From the NCBI GenBank assembly GCA_964472095.1, contig CAYYIV010000023.1, positions 7,516-71,515 of the forward strand: a DNA stretch of 64,000 nt, written 5' to 3'. The notes beneath the pieces are model-generated. The model did no database searches. It worked only from the letters and a program-made list of their open reading frames with translations, and was not told the origin of the DNA. The first letter of the stretch is position 1. Each line of letters starts with the position of its first letter. Below, in pieces: positions 20,768 through 28,127 of this stretch. This stretch comes from Pelagibius sp964472095 (lineage in GTDB: Bacteria; Pseudomonadota; Alphaproteobacteria; Kiloniellales; Kiloniellaceae). Both the position numbers and the translations under genes were made by a program.

Positions 20768-20989
20768 ATGGATTTCGAACTGCCGATCATCCTGCTCCTT
20801 GCCGTGGTGGCGCCGATCTGGATCATCGCCCACTACACCACGCGCTGGCGGGCCACCAAGGCGCTCACCAGCGACGAGGAGCAGATGCTCGAGGAACTTT
20901 GGAAGTCCTCCGAGCGCATGGAGCAGCGCATCAACGCGTTGGAACGCATCCTCGATGCCGAGGTGACCGACTGGAGGAAGCAGCTGTGA
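20768..20989 (+). CDS. pspB: phage shock protein B
   Basis: The 73-residue protein has one N-terminal membrane helix (PIILLLAVVAPIWIIAHYTT) followed by the leucine-rich coiled coil LTSDEEQMLEELWKSSERME typical of PspB. With PspC it senses envelope stress and relieves PspA inhibition of PspF. Length matches the family. Its TGA overlaps the ATG of pspC by one base, so the two are coupled. Confidence 0.93.
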   Translation: MDFELPIILLLAVVAPIWIIAHYTTRWRATKALTSDEEQMLEELWKSSERMEQRINALERILDAEVTDWRKQL

Positions 20990-21468
20990 TGGGCTCCCAC
21001 CACCACCAGCGCACCTGCCACGCCGCCGAGGGCCAGGGCAGCGGCCCGTCGTCGCAGGGCCAAGGCGAGCGCCCCGGCAGCCAGCCGCGCGGGCGGCGCC
21101 CGAGCGGGCTCTACCGCAATACCGAACGCGGCCGCCTTTTCGGCGTTTGCGCCGGCTTGGCCGACTACTTCGGCATCAGCCCCTTCGTGGTGCGCATTGC
21201 CGCGGTGATCGCCCTCTTCATGTTTCCGCCGCCGACGGTCGTCTGCTACTTCCTGGCGGTGCTGCTGATAGACCGGGCACCGGCCGACCTCTACCATTCT
21301 GACGCGGAAAAGGAATTCTGGCGTCAGGTGCGGGTGAAGCCGAGCGAAAGCCTGTCGCGCCTGCGTCATCGCTACCGCGAACAGGAGCAGCGTATCCGCA
21401 ACATGGAGGCTTTCGTCACCTCCTCCGAGGCGAAGTTGCACCGCGCGTTTCGCGACCTGGAAGGCTGA
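20989..21468 (+). CDS. pspC: phage shock protein C
   Basis: This 159-residue protein contains the PspC domain: LYRNTERGRLFGVCAGLADYFG (about 42-63) followed by a membrane helix (VVRIAAVIALFMFPPPTVVC) and a second hydrophobic segment, then a C-terminal coiled coil. The N-terminal 40 residues are Gln/Gly/Ser-rich and variable. The ATG at 20989 overlaps the pspB stop and is preceded by GGAGG; an in-frame start at 20899 would lie inside pspB. It acts with PspB in stress sensing at the inner membrane. Confidence 0.93.
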   Translation: MGSHHHQRTCHAAEGQGSGPSSQGQGERPGSQPRGRRPSGLYRNTERGRLFGVCAGLADYFGISPFVVRIAAVIALFMFPPPTVVCYFLAVLLIDRAPADLYHSDAEKEFWRQVRVKPSESLSRLRHRYREQEQRIRNMEAFVTSSEAKLHRAFRDLEG

Positions 21469-21526
21469 TCCCTAACCCGTTGAACTAATGAAAATGCCGC
21501 GCAGCATTGCGGTGGCCGCAGAGCGA

Positions 21527-22036
21527 TCAGGCGCAGCAGGCGCCGGTCGTCTCTGCGGTTGCGTTTGCCGGCGCGCCACAGGAGGTCGTGGCGCAGCAGC
21601 CGCCGGTCGTTGCTGCCGCCGCGGCAGCCGGCAGTCCGGCACGTTCTCCGTCCTCGCCGCAGGCCGACACTTCCGCGGCCTCGCCATGGCTCAGGAAGGT
21701 CTCCCAGGCAATGCCCTGGGGATCGTTGATCCAGGCTTTGTCGGAGCGGGCATAGCAGCAGGCGATGTTCTTCTGCTCGACCGGTGCGGCACCGGCGGCG
21801 CTCATGCGCTGCGAGATCTCCGCCAATGCGCCGGCGTCCTCTACCTGGATGCCCAGGTGGTCGAGGCCGGCTGGGCGGTCGCGCTTCGAGATGGTGAAAT
21901 TCACCCGCGGATCTTCCACCAGCCACTTGGCGTAGTCGTGTTTCACCAGGCCGGGCGCGGCACCGAAGAGGGTCGAATAGAAGTCGATGGACTTGGCGAG
22001 ATCATCGACGCTGATGTGAACATGCAGGCGCTTCAT
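21527..22036 (-). CDS. arsI: ArsI/CadI-family dioxygenase (C-As lyase)
   Basis: The 169-residue protein has a VOC fold with the ArsI ligands: H5, H60 and E112 for iron and the vicinal cysteine pair C93-C94 (NIACCYARSDK) for trivalent organoarsenicals. It would demethylate methylarsenite by cleaving the carbon-arsenic bond. A cysteine-containing tail rich in Ala, Thr and Gly (about 138-169, with GGCC, SCG and GACC) may bind metal. The start overlaps arsR by ATGA, so the pair is an operon. No arsenite pump or arsenate reductase lies in the window. CadI-like cadmium resistance is the alternative. Confidence 0.9.
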   Translation of the reverse strand: MKRLHVHISVDDLAKSIDFYSTLFGAAPGLVKHDYAKWLVEDPRVNFTISKRDRPAGLDHLGIQVEDAGALAEISQRMSAAGAAPVEQKNIACCYARSDKAWINDPQGIAWETFLSHGEAAEVSACGEDGERAGLPAAAAAATTGGCCATTSCGAPANATAETTGACCA

Positions 22037-22365
22037 GAGGGGATCTCCTTGTGGGATCGGCGCCGCGCCGGCGCCGCACAGGCGCCGCCGCAGCAGTTTT
22101 CGGTTAGATAGGCGACCAAGCTGCTCATGGCGGCGAAGTCGGCGGCATAGATGAGTGAGCGTCCGGCCCGCCGGCAGGTGATGAGGCCGGCCTGGCGCAG
22201 CTCTTTCAGATGAAACGACAAGGTCGCGGGGGGCAGCCCCAGGCGGTTGCCGACGTCGCCGGCCGGCTGCCCGCCAGGGCCGCTCTCGACCAGCAGACGG
22301 AAGATGTCGAGGCGGGTTTCCTGGGCCAGGGCCGCGAGGCCGGCGAGGGCAAACGCTTTTTCCAT
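22033..22365 (-). CDS. arsR: ArsR-family arsenic-responsive repressor
   Basis: The 110-residue winged-helix protein starts at the ATG at 22365. It has the ArsR HTH (LPPATLSFHLKELRQAGLI, about 44-62) and a C-terminal cysteine cluster C91-C92-x-x-x-C96, the arsenite site of the ArsR type known from Acidithiobacillus and Rhodopseudomonas. The translation start lies inside an inverted repeat that looks like its own operator, so autoregulation is likely. It overlaps arsI by 4 bp and should control it. Confidence 0.92.
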   Translation of the reverse strand: MEKAFALAGLAALAQETRLDIFRLLVESGPGGQPAGDVGNRLGLPPATLSFHLKELRQAGLITCRRAGRSLIYAADFAAMSSLVAYLTENCCGGACAAPARRRSHKEIPS

Positions 22366-22387
22366 ATTTCCAATATTATAGAAATAT
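22364..22387 (-). promoter_or_regulatory. arsR operator overlapping promoter and start codon
   Basis: ATATTTC (22364-22370) and GAAATAT (22381-22387) form a perfect 7-bp inverted repeat with a 10-bp centre. A minus-strand TATAAT (22375-22380) lies in the centre, 9 nt before the arsR ATG. Repressor binding would block the promoter directly, and the transcript would have a very short leader. Confidence 0.65.
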
Positions 22388-22416
22388 AATGGCGCCGTCA
22401 AGCGGCAGGGGCAGGC

Positions 22417-22941
22417 TCAGCCGTCCTCGCTGCTGCGCGCCTGCGAATAGACGAGGATCTGGGAGACGTTTTCGCCGTCCTCGGAAAACGGCAGGAGGAT
22501 GCTGTATTCCGAGTGCCAGCGCCCCTCCGGCGAGACGAACTCGGCAGTGCCGTAGAGATGGCTCCTGCTCGTGCGGATCGACTCGTAAATCGCAAGCGCT
22601 TCTTCCAGGCTCGACCAGAAGAAGCCGTCCTGCACCAGCTTGCCGGTGGGATCGTGGCCGCGCAGCCGGACTTCCTCGGTGCCGACAACGCGGTACCGGT
22701 AGATGCCGACCCCTGCCTCGTCGAGGCCCTCCACGTCGATCAGAAGAAGGCCGCGAAGATGGCGCGGGACTGCCTCGGGCCGGAAGCCGCCACGCCGCGG
22801 CATGGCACGACCGCCACGCAGGCTGTCCCAGTAGCGGAAGATCTCGGCAATTTCAGCGGGGCAGTCCTCGAGGAACGCGCGGGTTGCGCAACGCGACGTC
22901 TTCGCCGGACGCGGCCGGGGGGTGTCGTCTCTCAGGGCCAT
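22417..22941 (-). CDS. PAS domain protein (PAS_5 type)
   Basis: The 174-residue protein has a single divergent PAS domain of the kind common in Rhodospirillales. The core runs from FRYWDSLRGGRAMPRR through LLLIDVEGLDEAG, YRYRVVGTEEVRLRGHDPTG and the closing YSILLPFSEDGENVSQIL strands. It has no output domain. Such proteins appear as free-standing sensors; ligand and partner are not known. It is divergent from the membrane histidine kinase across about 100 bp, which may mean shared regulation. It ends 51 bp before arsR. Confidence 0.8.
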   Translation of the reverse strand: MALRDDTPRPRPAKTSRCATRAFLEDCPAEIAEIFRYWDSLRGGRAMPRRGGFRPEAVPRHLRGLLLIDVEGLDEAGVGIYRYRVVGTEEVRLRGHDPTGKLVQDGFFWSSLEEALAIYESIRTSRSHLYGTAEFVSPEGRWHSEYSILLPFSEDGENVSQILVYSQARSSEDG

Positions 22942-23041
22942 CCGCAGCCTTTCGACAGGCTTATATAATCAGATTAGTTAATCCAGACTTAACCAATACA
23001 CTGGTAGTTGCTCTACGCAAAGAGGTTGTCCCACCAAAGCG

Positions 23042-25357
23042 TTGCTACCGATTTCGGAGTGCGAAAAACTGGAGTTCTCAGTTCCCGCCGCCATCCTAGG
23101 CTCGCTGATCGGTGCTTCCGTGCTGTTCGCGGCGCTGGCCTACCTGCGCGCGATGCCGAATGCGCCGCCCGGCACCGGATACTGGACGGTAGGCTATGGC
23201 TTCTGGGTGTTGCGCCTCGCCGTATATCTGGTCGGCGGGCAGCCCGAGCCGGCGCTTGTCGCCTTTGTGGCCGAGAGTCTGCAGGCGACGGCGGCTTTGC
23301 TCCTGATGTGCGGTACCCTGTGCTTCGTCGGTCGTGACGCGCCGCCGCTGATCCTGACCATTGGCATCGTGCTGGTCACCGCCTGGGCCGCCTTCACCAC
23401 CTTCGTCGTCGATGACTTCCTGCTGCGATCGATTCCGCTCTACGCCGCCTCCGGCGGTGGCCTCATCGTCGCCGGCGCAGCCCTGCTCCGTGCGCGCCGC
23501 GAGGAGGCCGCTACCGCCGCACAGCTGGTCGGCGTCGCCCTAGTCTGCTGGGGCCTGAACAAGCTCACCTATCCGTGGCTCAGGCCGGTCGAGTGGTATG
23601 CGCCCATCGGCTTCCTGCTGTCGCAGATCCTGGCCATGACCGCCGCCGTCGGCTTGCTACTGATCACGGCGGGGCGCCTTCACAGCCTCGCCACGATTGC
23701 CGCGCAGCGCGACGAGCAAAGCCGCGAGCATCTCGCGACCCTCAACCAGCTACTGCGGATCTCTCTCGGCTGCGGCTCCCTGAAGGACCAGCTCTCGGCG
23801 GCGCTCGATACCATCTTCGCGGCGCCCTGGCTGTCGCTCGAGCCCTCCGGCGGCATCTTCCTGGTCGAGGACGGCGAACTCCGTCTGACGGTACAGTGCA
23901 ACTTCGCCCCCCAGCTGCTGACGACCTGTGCGAAGGTCGCCTTCGGTCGATGCCTTTGCGGGCGCGCCGCCGCCTGCAAGACCGTGGTGCATGCCGCCCA
24001 TGTCGATGGGCGCCATGAAAACAGCTTCGACAACATGGGACCGCACGGCCACTATGCGGTGCCCATCGTCTCCGGCGGCGAGACGCAAGGCGTCCTGATC
24101 CTCTACCTGCCGGACGGCCGCGAGCGGAACGATGCGGAGGTTGACCACCTGCGCGCCGTCGCCGACGTGCTGGCCGGCATGATCGTGCGCAAGCGCGCCG
24201 AGGCCGCCGTGGAGCAGAGCCGCAGCCGCCTGGTGGAGGCCCAGCGCATCGCCCGCCTCGGCAGCTGGGAGAACGACCTGCGCAGCGGGACCTCGATCTG
24301 GTCGGACGAGCAGTGCCGCATCCTCGGCTACCGGCCCGGCGAAGTCGAAGCCAATACCGAGACGTTCCTCGCGCGGGTGCATCCCGACGACGTCGACAAG
24401 GTCCTACAGGCGATGTCCGTGGTCGAGCGGGAAGACAGCTTCGCAGTGGAGCATCGCGTCGTACATCCCGACGGCACCCTACTCTACGTCAGCCAGATGG
24501 CCGAGGTGGTCCGCGATGCGGATGGCCGCGCCCTGCGCATGATCGGCACTTGCCAGGACATCACCGAGGACAAGGCCGCCGAGCAGGCGCTGATGCGGGC
24601 CAAGCAGGCGGCCGAAACGGCCAACCGCGCGAAGTCGAGCTTCCTGGCCACCATGAGCCACGAACTGCGCACACCGCTCAATGCCGTGATCGGCTTCGCG
24701 CAGCTTCTCGAACAGGACCGTTTCGGGCCGGTCGGTTACCAGAAGTACAAGGAGTACGTCGGCCACATCCGCGAGAGCGGCGAGCACCTCTTGGCGGTCA
24801 TCAACGACATTCTCGACCTCTCGCGGGTCGAAGCCGGCCAGGCCGCACTCAACGAAAGCGACTTCGACCTTGCCGGCCTGGTCAGGCGCACCAGCGGCCT
24901 GATGGAGACCAAGCTGCGCTCCGGCGGCCTGCGCCTGGAGCATCGCCTGCCGGCCGACCTGCCGCTGCTGCATGCCGACGAACGGGCCATCAAGCAGATC
25001 CTGCTGAACCTCCTGGCCAACGCCGTGAAGTTCACCGACCCCGGCGGCGTGGTCGCCGTCGAGGCGAAGGTCGACGGGGACGCCCTCGAACTGGTGGTCA
25101 GCGATACCGGCATCGGCATCGCACCGGCGGACCAGGAGCGGATCTTCGAGCCCTTCGTCCAGGTCGAAAGCGAGCTCAACCGCCGCTTCGAGGGCACCGG
25201 CCTCGGCCTGCCCCTGGTCCGCTCCCTGGTTGAGCTGCACGGCGGCCGCATCGCCCTCGAGAGCAGCCCCGGCAAGGGCACCCGGGTCGCCGTGCGCTTT
25301 CCGCCGCAGCGCGTCCTGGCCGCCCCGGCGGCGCCCGAAAGCAAGCGGGTCCGCTAA
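23042..25357 (+). CDS. membrane sensor histidine kinase with GAF and PAS domains
   Basis: The 771-residue protein is read from a TTG at 23042; no ATG occurs before the first membrane helix, and the ribosome site is poor. About seven membrane helices span residues 13-210. Then come a GAF domain (about 234-384, with FGRCLCGRAAACK), a PAS/PAC domain (about 400-510), HisKA with H540 in ATMSHELRTPLNAVIGF, and an HATPase with the N, G1 (DTGIGIAP) and G2 (GTGLGLPLV) boxes. No receiver is attached and no response regulator gene is adjacent except chvI, which already has chvG. It therefore looks like an orphan kinase; the signal is unknown. Confidence 0.88.
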   Translation: MLPISECEKLEFSVPAAILGSLIGASVLFAALAYLRAMPNAPPGTGYWTVGYGFWVLRLAVYLVGGQPEPALVAFVAESLQATAALLLMCGTLCFVGRDAPPLILTIGIVLVTAWAAFTTFVVDDFLLRSIPLYAASGGGLIVAGAALLRARREEAATAAQLVGVALVCWGLNKLTYPWLRPVEWYAPIGFLLSQILAMTAAVGLLLITAGRLHSLATIAAQRDEQSREHLATLNQLLRISLGCGSLKDQLSAALDTIFAAPWLSLEPSGGIFLVEDGELRLTVQCNFAPQLLTTCAKVAFGRCLCGRAAACKTVVHAAHVDGRHENSFDNMGPHGHYAVPIVSGGETQGVLILYLPDGRERNDAEVDHLRAVADVLAGMIVRKRAEAAVEQSRSRLVEAQRIARLGSWENDLRSGTSIWSDEQCRILGYRPGEVEANTETFLARVHPDDVDKVLQAMSVVEREDSFAVEHRVVHPDGTLLYVSQMAEVVRDADGRALRMIGTCQDITEDKAAEQALMRAKQAAETANRAKSSFLATMSHELRTPLNAVIGFAQLLEQDRFGPVGYQKYKEYVGHIRESGEHLLAVINDILDLSRVEAGQAALNESDFDLAGLVRRTSGLMETKLRSGGLRLEHRLPADLPLLHADERAIKQILLNLLANAVKFTDPGGVVAVEAKVDGDALELVVSDTGIGIAPADQERIFEPFVQVESELNRRFEGTGLGLPLVRSLVELHGGRIALESSPGKGTRVAVRFPPQRVLAAPAAPESKRVR

Positions 25358-25647
25358 CCCCGCCGTCCCTTTCCACGGCCCGGCTTCCCCATCTATCCCG
25401 AAAATGCCGCAAAAAGGCCACAGTCGCTTTCCAGGCTGGCCCCTGCCTGCCGATAGGTTCGCAGTCCTGCCCGCGGCGGCGGGACGTGGCGGGCGCGAAC
25501 GGTGGCTTGCCCGTCCGCCAAGCGTCTGCTTTGGTGACTCGGTGCGGCCCTGCCGGTACAAGGTCACGAAGCCAAAGGGGGTAAGCAATGAGGGCATCTG
25601 CCGCTGAAATCTGGTCTAATGAGAGGGGTTTCTCAAAGTCGACGGCC

Positions 25648-26352
25648 ATGCAAGACACCATCGCCCTGGTCGATGACGACCGCAACATCCTGACTTCCGT
25701 CTCCATCGCCCTGGAGGCCGAGGGCTTCAAGGTGCGCACCTACAACGACGGCGCCGAAGCCCTGCGCGGCATCGCCGCCAGCCCGGTCGACCTTGCGGTG
25801 CTCGACATCAAGATGCCCCGCATGGACGGCATGGAACTGCTCGGCCACTTGCGCAAGTCGTCGAACCTGCCGGTCATCTTCCTGACCTCGAAGGACGACG
25901 AGATCGACGAGGTGCTCGGTCTGCGCATGGGCGCCGACGACTACATCACCAAGCCCTTCTCGCAGCGCCTGCTGATCGAGCGCATTCGCGCGCTACTGCG
26001 GCGGGAGAAGGGCGGCGAGGACAGCGGCGCAGGCGGCGAGGCGGCTGAGGCGCCGCTGGTGCGCGGCGAGCTGACTCTGGATCCGGCGCGCCATTTGTGC
26101 AGCTGGAAGGGCGAACACATCAACCTCACGGTGACGGAGTTCCTCATCCTGAAGGTCTTGGCCCAGCGGCCGGGCCACGTGAAGAATCGCGACCAGCTGA
26201 TGGACGCGGCCTACGGCGAATCGGTGTATGTCGACGACCGCACCATCGACAGCCACATCAAGCGCCTGCGCAAGAAATTCCGCGACGTCGACGACAGTTT
26301 CCAGCAGATCGAAACGCTCTATGGCGTCGGCTATCGCTACCGGGAATCCTGA
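25648..26352 (+). CDS. chvI: ChvI, OmpR-type response regulator
   Basis: The 234-residue regulator has a receiver domain with acidic D9-D11 and phospho-acceptor D53 (LAVLDIKMPRMDG), T/K residues at FLTSKDD and YITKPF, and a C-terminal winged helix ending GVGYRYRES. The start MQDTIALVDDD at 25648 is chosen; the frame extends upstream to 25588 without domain content. In alphaproteobacteria ChvG/ChvI senses acid and envelope stress. It forms a transcriptional unit with chvG (55 bp gap) and the HprK/PTS genes. Confidence 0.93.
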   Translation: MQDTIALVDDDRNILTSVSIALEAEGFKVRTYNDGAEALRGIAASPVDLAVLDIKMPRMDGMELLGHLRKSSNLPVIFLTSKDDEIDEVLGLRMGADDYITKPFSQRLLIERIRALLRREKGGEDSGAGGEAAEAPLVRGELTLDPARHLCSWKGEHINLTVTEFLILKVLAQRPGHVKNRDQLMDAAYGESVYVDDRTIDSHIKRLRKKFRDVDDSFQQIETLYGVGYRYRES

Positions 26353-26407
26353 TCGCCGGCGGGCGTCGGAGCAGGACGACGCGGGCCTCGAGGGGCAGGG
26401 CAGGACC

Positions 26408-28117
26408 ATGTTGCGGCGGCAGAACGGGGCAAGCAGTGGCGCGGCGGCCAGACGGCCGTCCGGCTCCGCCGTCGGTGGCAAGCTGGCCAGGGTCGAGGAG
26501 TCCCATCCGCCGCGGCCGGCGCGGCGCCGCCCGCGCGGTTGGCGCTCGCCGCTCACCCGCCGCATCCTTACCATCAACGTGCTGGTGCTGCTGATTCCGG
26601 TCCTCGGTCTGATGCACCTCGACCAGTACCGCGACAGCCTGATTGCTGCGGAGATCGATGCCCTGCGCATCCAGGCGCGCGCCTTCTCGCTGTCGCTGGG
26701 CAGCACCGCCGTGGTCGCCACCCAGGTCGGCGACGAGCGGCTGTTGCCGGAGGTGACCCGCAACCTGATGCGCGTGCTGCTGGTCGACACCGGGGTGCGT
26801 GCGCGCATTTTCGCGCGCTCGGGCGAGATCCTTGCGGACAGTTTCGTCCTGGGCGGGCCCGGCGACCAAGTGCAGATCAGGGCCCTGCCGCCGGAGCGCG
26901 AAGGCGGCCTCGGCCTGCTGCGACGGCTGCTCAACGTCGTCATCCTGTGGCTGCCCGTCGAGGACAATTTCCCACTCTACCGGGAAGCGTCGGTGCAGCA
27001 GGCCGGCGACTACGGCGAGGTGACCGGGGCGCTTGCCGGGCAGAGCCCCGGCATGGTGCGTCTCGACCGCCAGGGTCGTCTGGTGCTTTCCGTCGCGGTG
27101 CCGGTGCAGCGCTACCGCCAGGTGCTCGGCGCCCTCATGCTGTCGAAGGACGGTGCGGTGGTGGACGCCGCTGTCGACGACCGCCGCCGTGACATCCTCA
27201 TCGTCTGCGGCATTGCCTTCGGCGTCACGGTGCTGCTGTCGTTCTACCTCGCCGGCACCATCGCACGGCCGATCCGCCGCCTCGCACAGGCTGCCGACCA
27301 GGTGCGCTCCGCCAAGGGCCGCCAGTTCGAGATTCCGGACTTCAGCCGCCGCGGCGACGAGATCGGCGACCTCTCGGATTCATTGCGTGCCATGACCGAT
27401 GCGCTATGGGCGCGGCTCGACGCCATCGAGGCTTTCGCCGCCGACGTGGCGCACGAGATCAAGAACCCGTTGACCTCCCTGCGCAGCGCGGTGGAGACAG
27501 TCGCCCGGGTAGAGGATCCCGGGCAGCAGAAGAAGCTGATGTCGATTATCCTCGACGACGTGCAGCGGCTCGACCGTCTGATCAGCGACATCTCCGACGC
27601 CTCGCGCCTGGACGCCGAGCTGTCGCGCGCAGAGATCGACCCCGTGGACATCGGCGACCTGCTGCGTGCGCTGGTCGCCGTGCAGGAGGCCGGCGAGCGT
27701 GCCGATGCACCGCGTTTCCGCCTCGACGTACTCGACCACCAGGACCTCTCGGTGCCCGGCATCGAGGGTCGCCTCGGCCAGGTGTTCCGCAATCTCATCA
27801 GCAACGCCGTGACCTTCTCGCCGCCCGGCGGCACCATCCGCCTCGCGGCGCAGCGCCAGGGCGGCGACGTCGTGGTGTCGGTCTCCGACGAGGGGCCGGG
27901 CATCCCCGAAGGCAAGCTGGAGGCGGTGTTCCAGCGCTTCTATACCGAACGCCCGGCGGGCGAGAAATTTGGCACCCACTCAGGGCTCGGCCTCAGCATT
28001 TCCAAGCAGATCGTCGATGCCCATGGCGGCAGCATCCGGGCGGAGAACCGCTATGACGAGAGCGACCGGGTCTGTGGCGCCTGCTTCACCGTGCGCCTGC
28101 CGGCCGACGTCGGGTAG
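26408..28117 (+). CDS. chvG: ChvG, membrane sensor histidine kinase
   Basis: The 569-residue kinase has a basic N-terminal tail, TM1 (about 53-70), a periplasmic sensor of about 190 residues, TM2 (262-284), a HAMP linker (ARPIRRLAQAADQVRSAKG), HisKA with H349 in DVAHEIKNPLTSLRSA and an HATPase with DEGPGIPEGK and HSGLGLSISKQIV. The stimulus domain matches the ChvG/ExoS layout. The ATG at 26408 is chosen; the open frame further upstream lies inside chvI. It should phosphorylate ChvI. It ends 10 bp before the HprK-RapZ fusion gene. Confidence 0.93.
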   Translation: MLRRQNGASSGAAARRPSGSAVGGKLARVEESHPPRPARRRPRGWRSPLTRRILTINVLVLLIPVLGLMHLDQYRDSLIAAEIDALRIQARAFSLSLGSTAVVATQVGDERLLPEVTRNLMRVLLVDTGVRARIFARSGEILADSFVLGGPGDQVQIRALPPEREGGLGLLRRLLNVVILWLPVEDNFPLYREASVQQAGDYGEVTGALAGQSPGMVRLDRQGRLVLSVAVPVQRYRQVLGALMLSKDGAVVDAAVDDRRRDILIVCGIAFGVTVLLSFYLAGTIARPIRRLAQAADQVRSAKGRQFEIPDFSRRGDEIGDLSDSLRAMTDALWARLDAIEAFAADVAHEIKNPLTSLRSAVETVARVEDPGQQKKLMSIILDDVQRLDRLISDISDASRLDAELSRAEIDPVDIGDLLRALVAVQEAGERADAPRFRLDVLDHQDLSVPGIEGRLGQVFRNLISNAVTFSPPGGTIRLAAQRQGGDVVVSVSDEGPGIPEGKLEAVFQRFYTERPAGEKFGTHSGLGLSISKQIVDAHGGSIRAENRYDESDRVCGACFTVRLPADVG

Positions 28118-28127
28118 GTGCTGCCTC

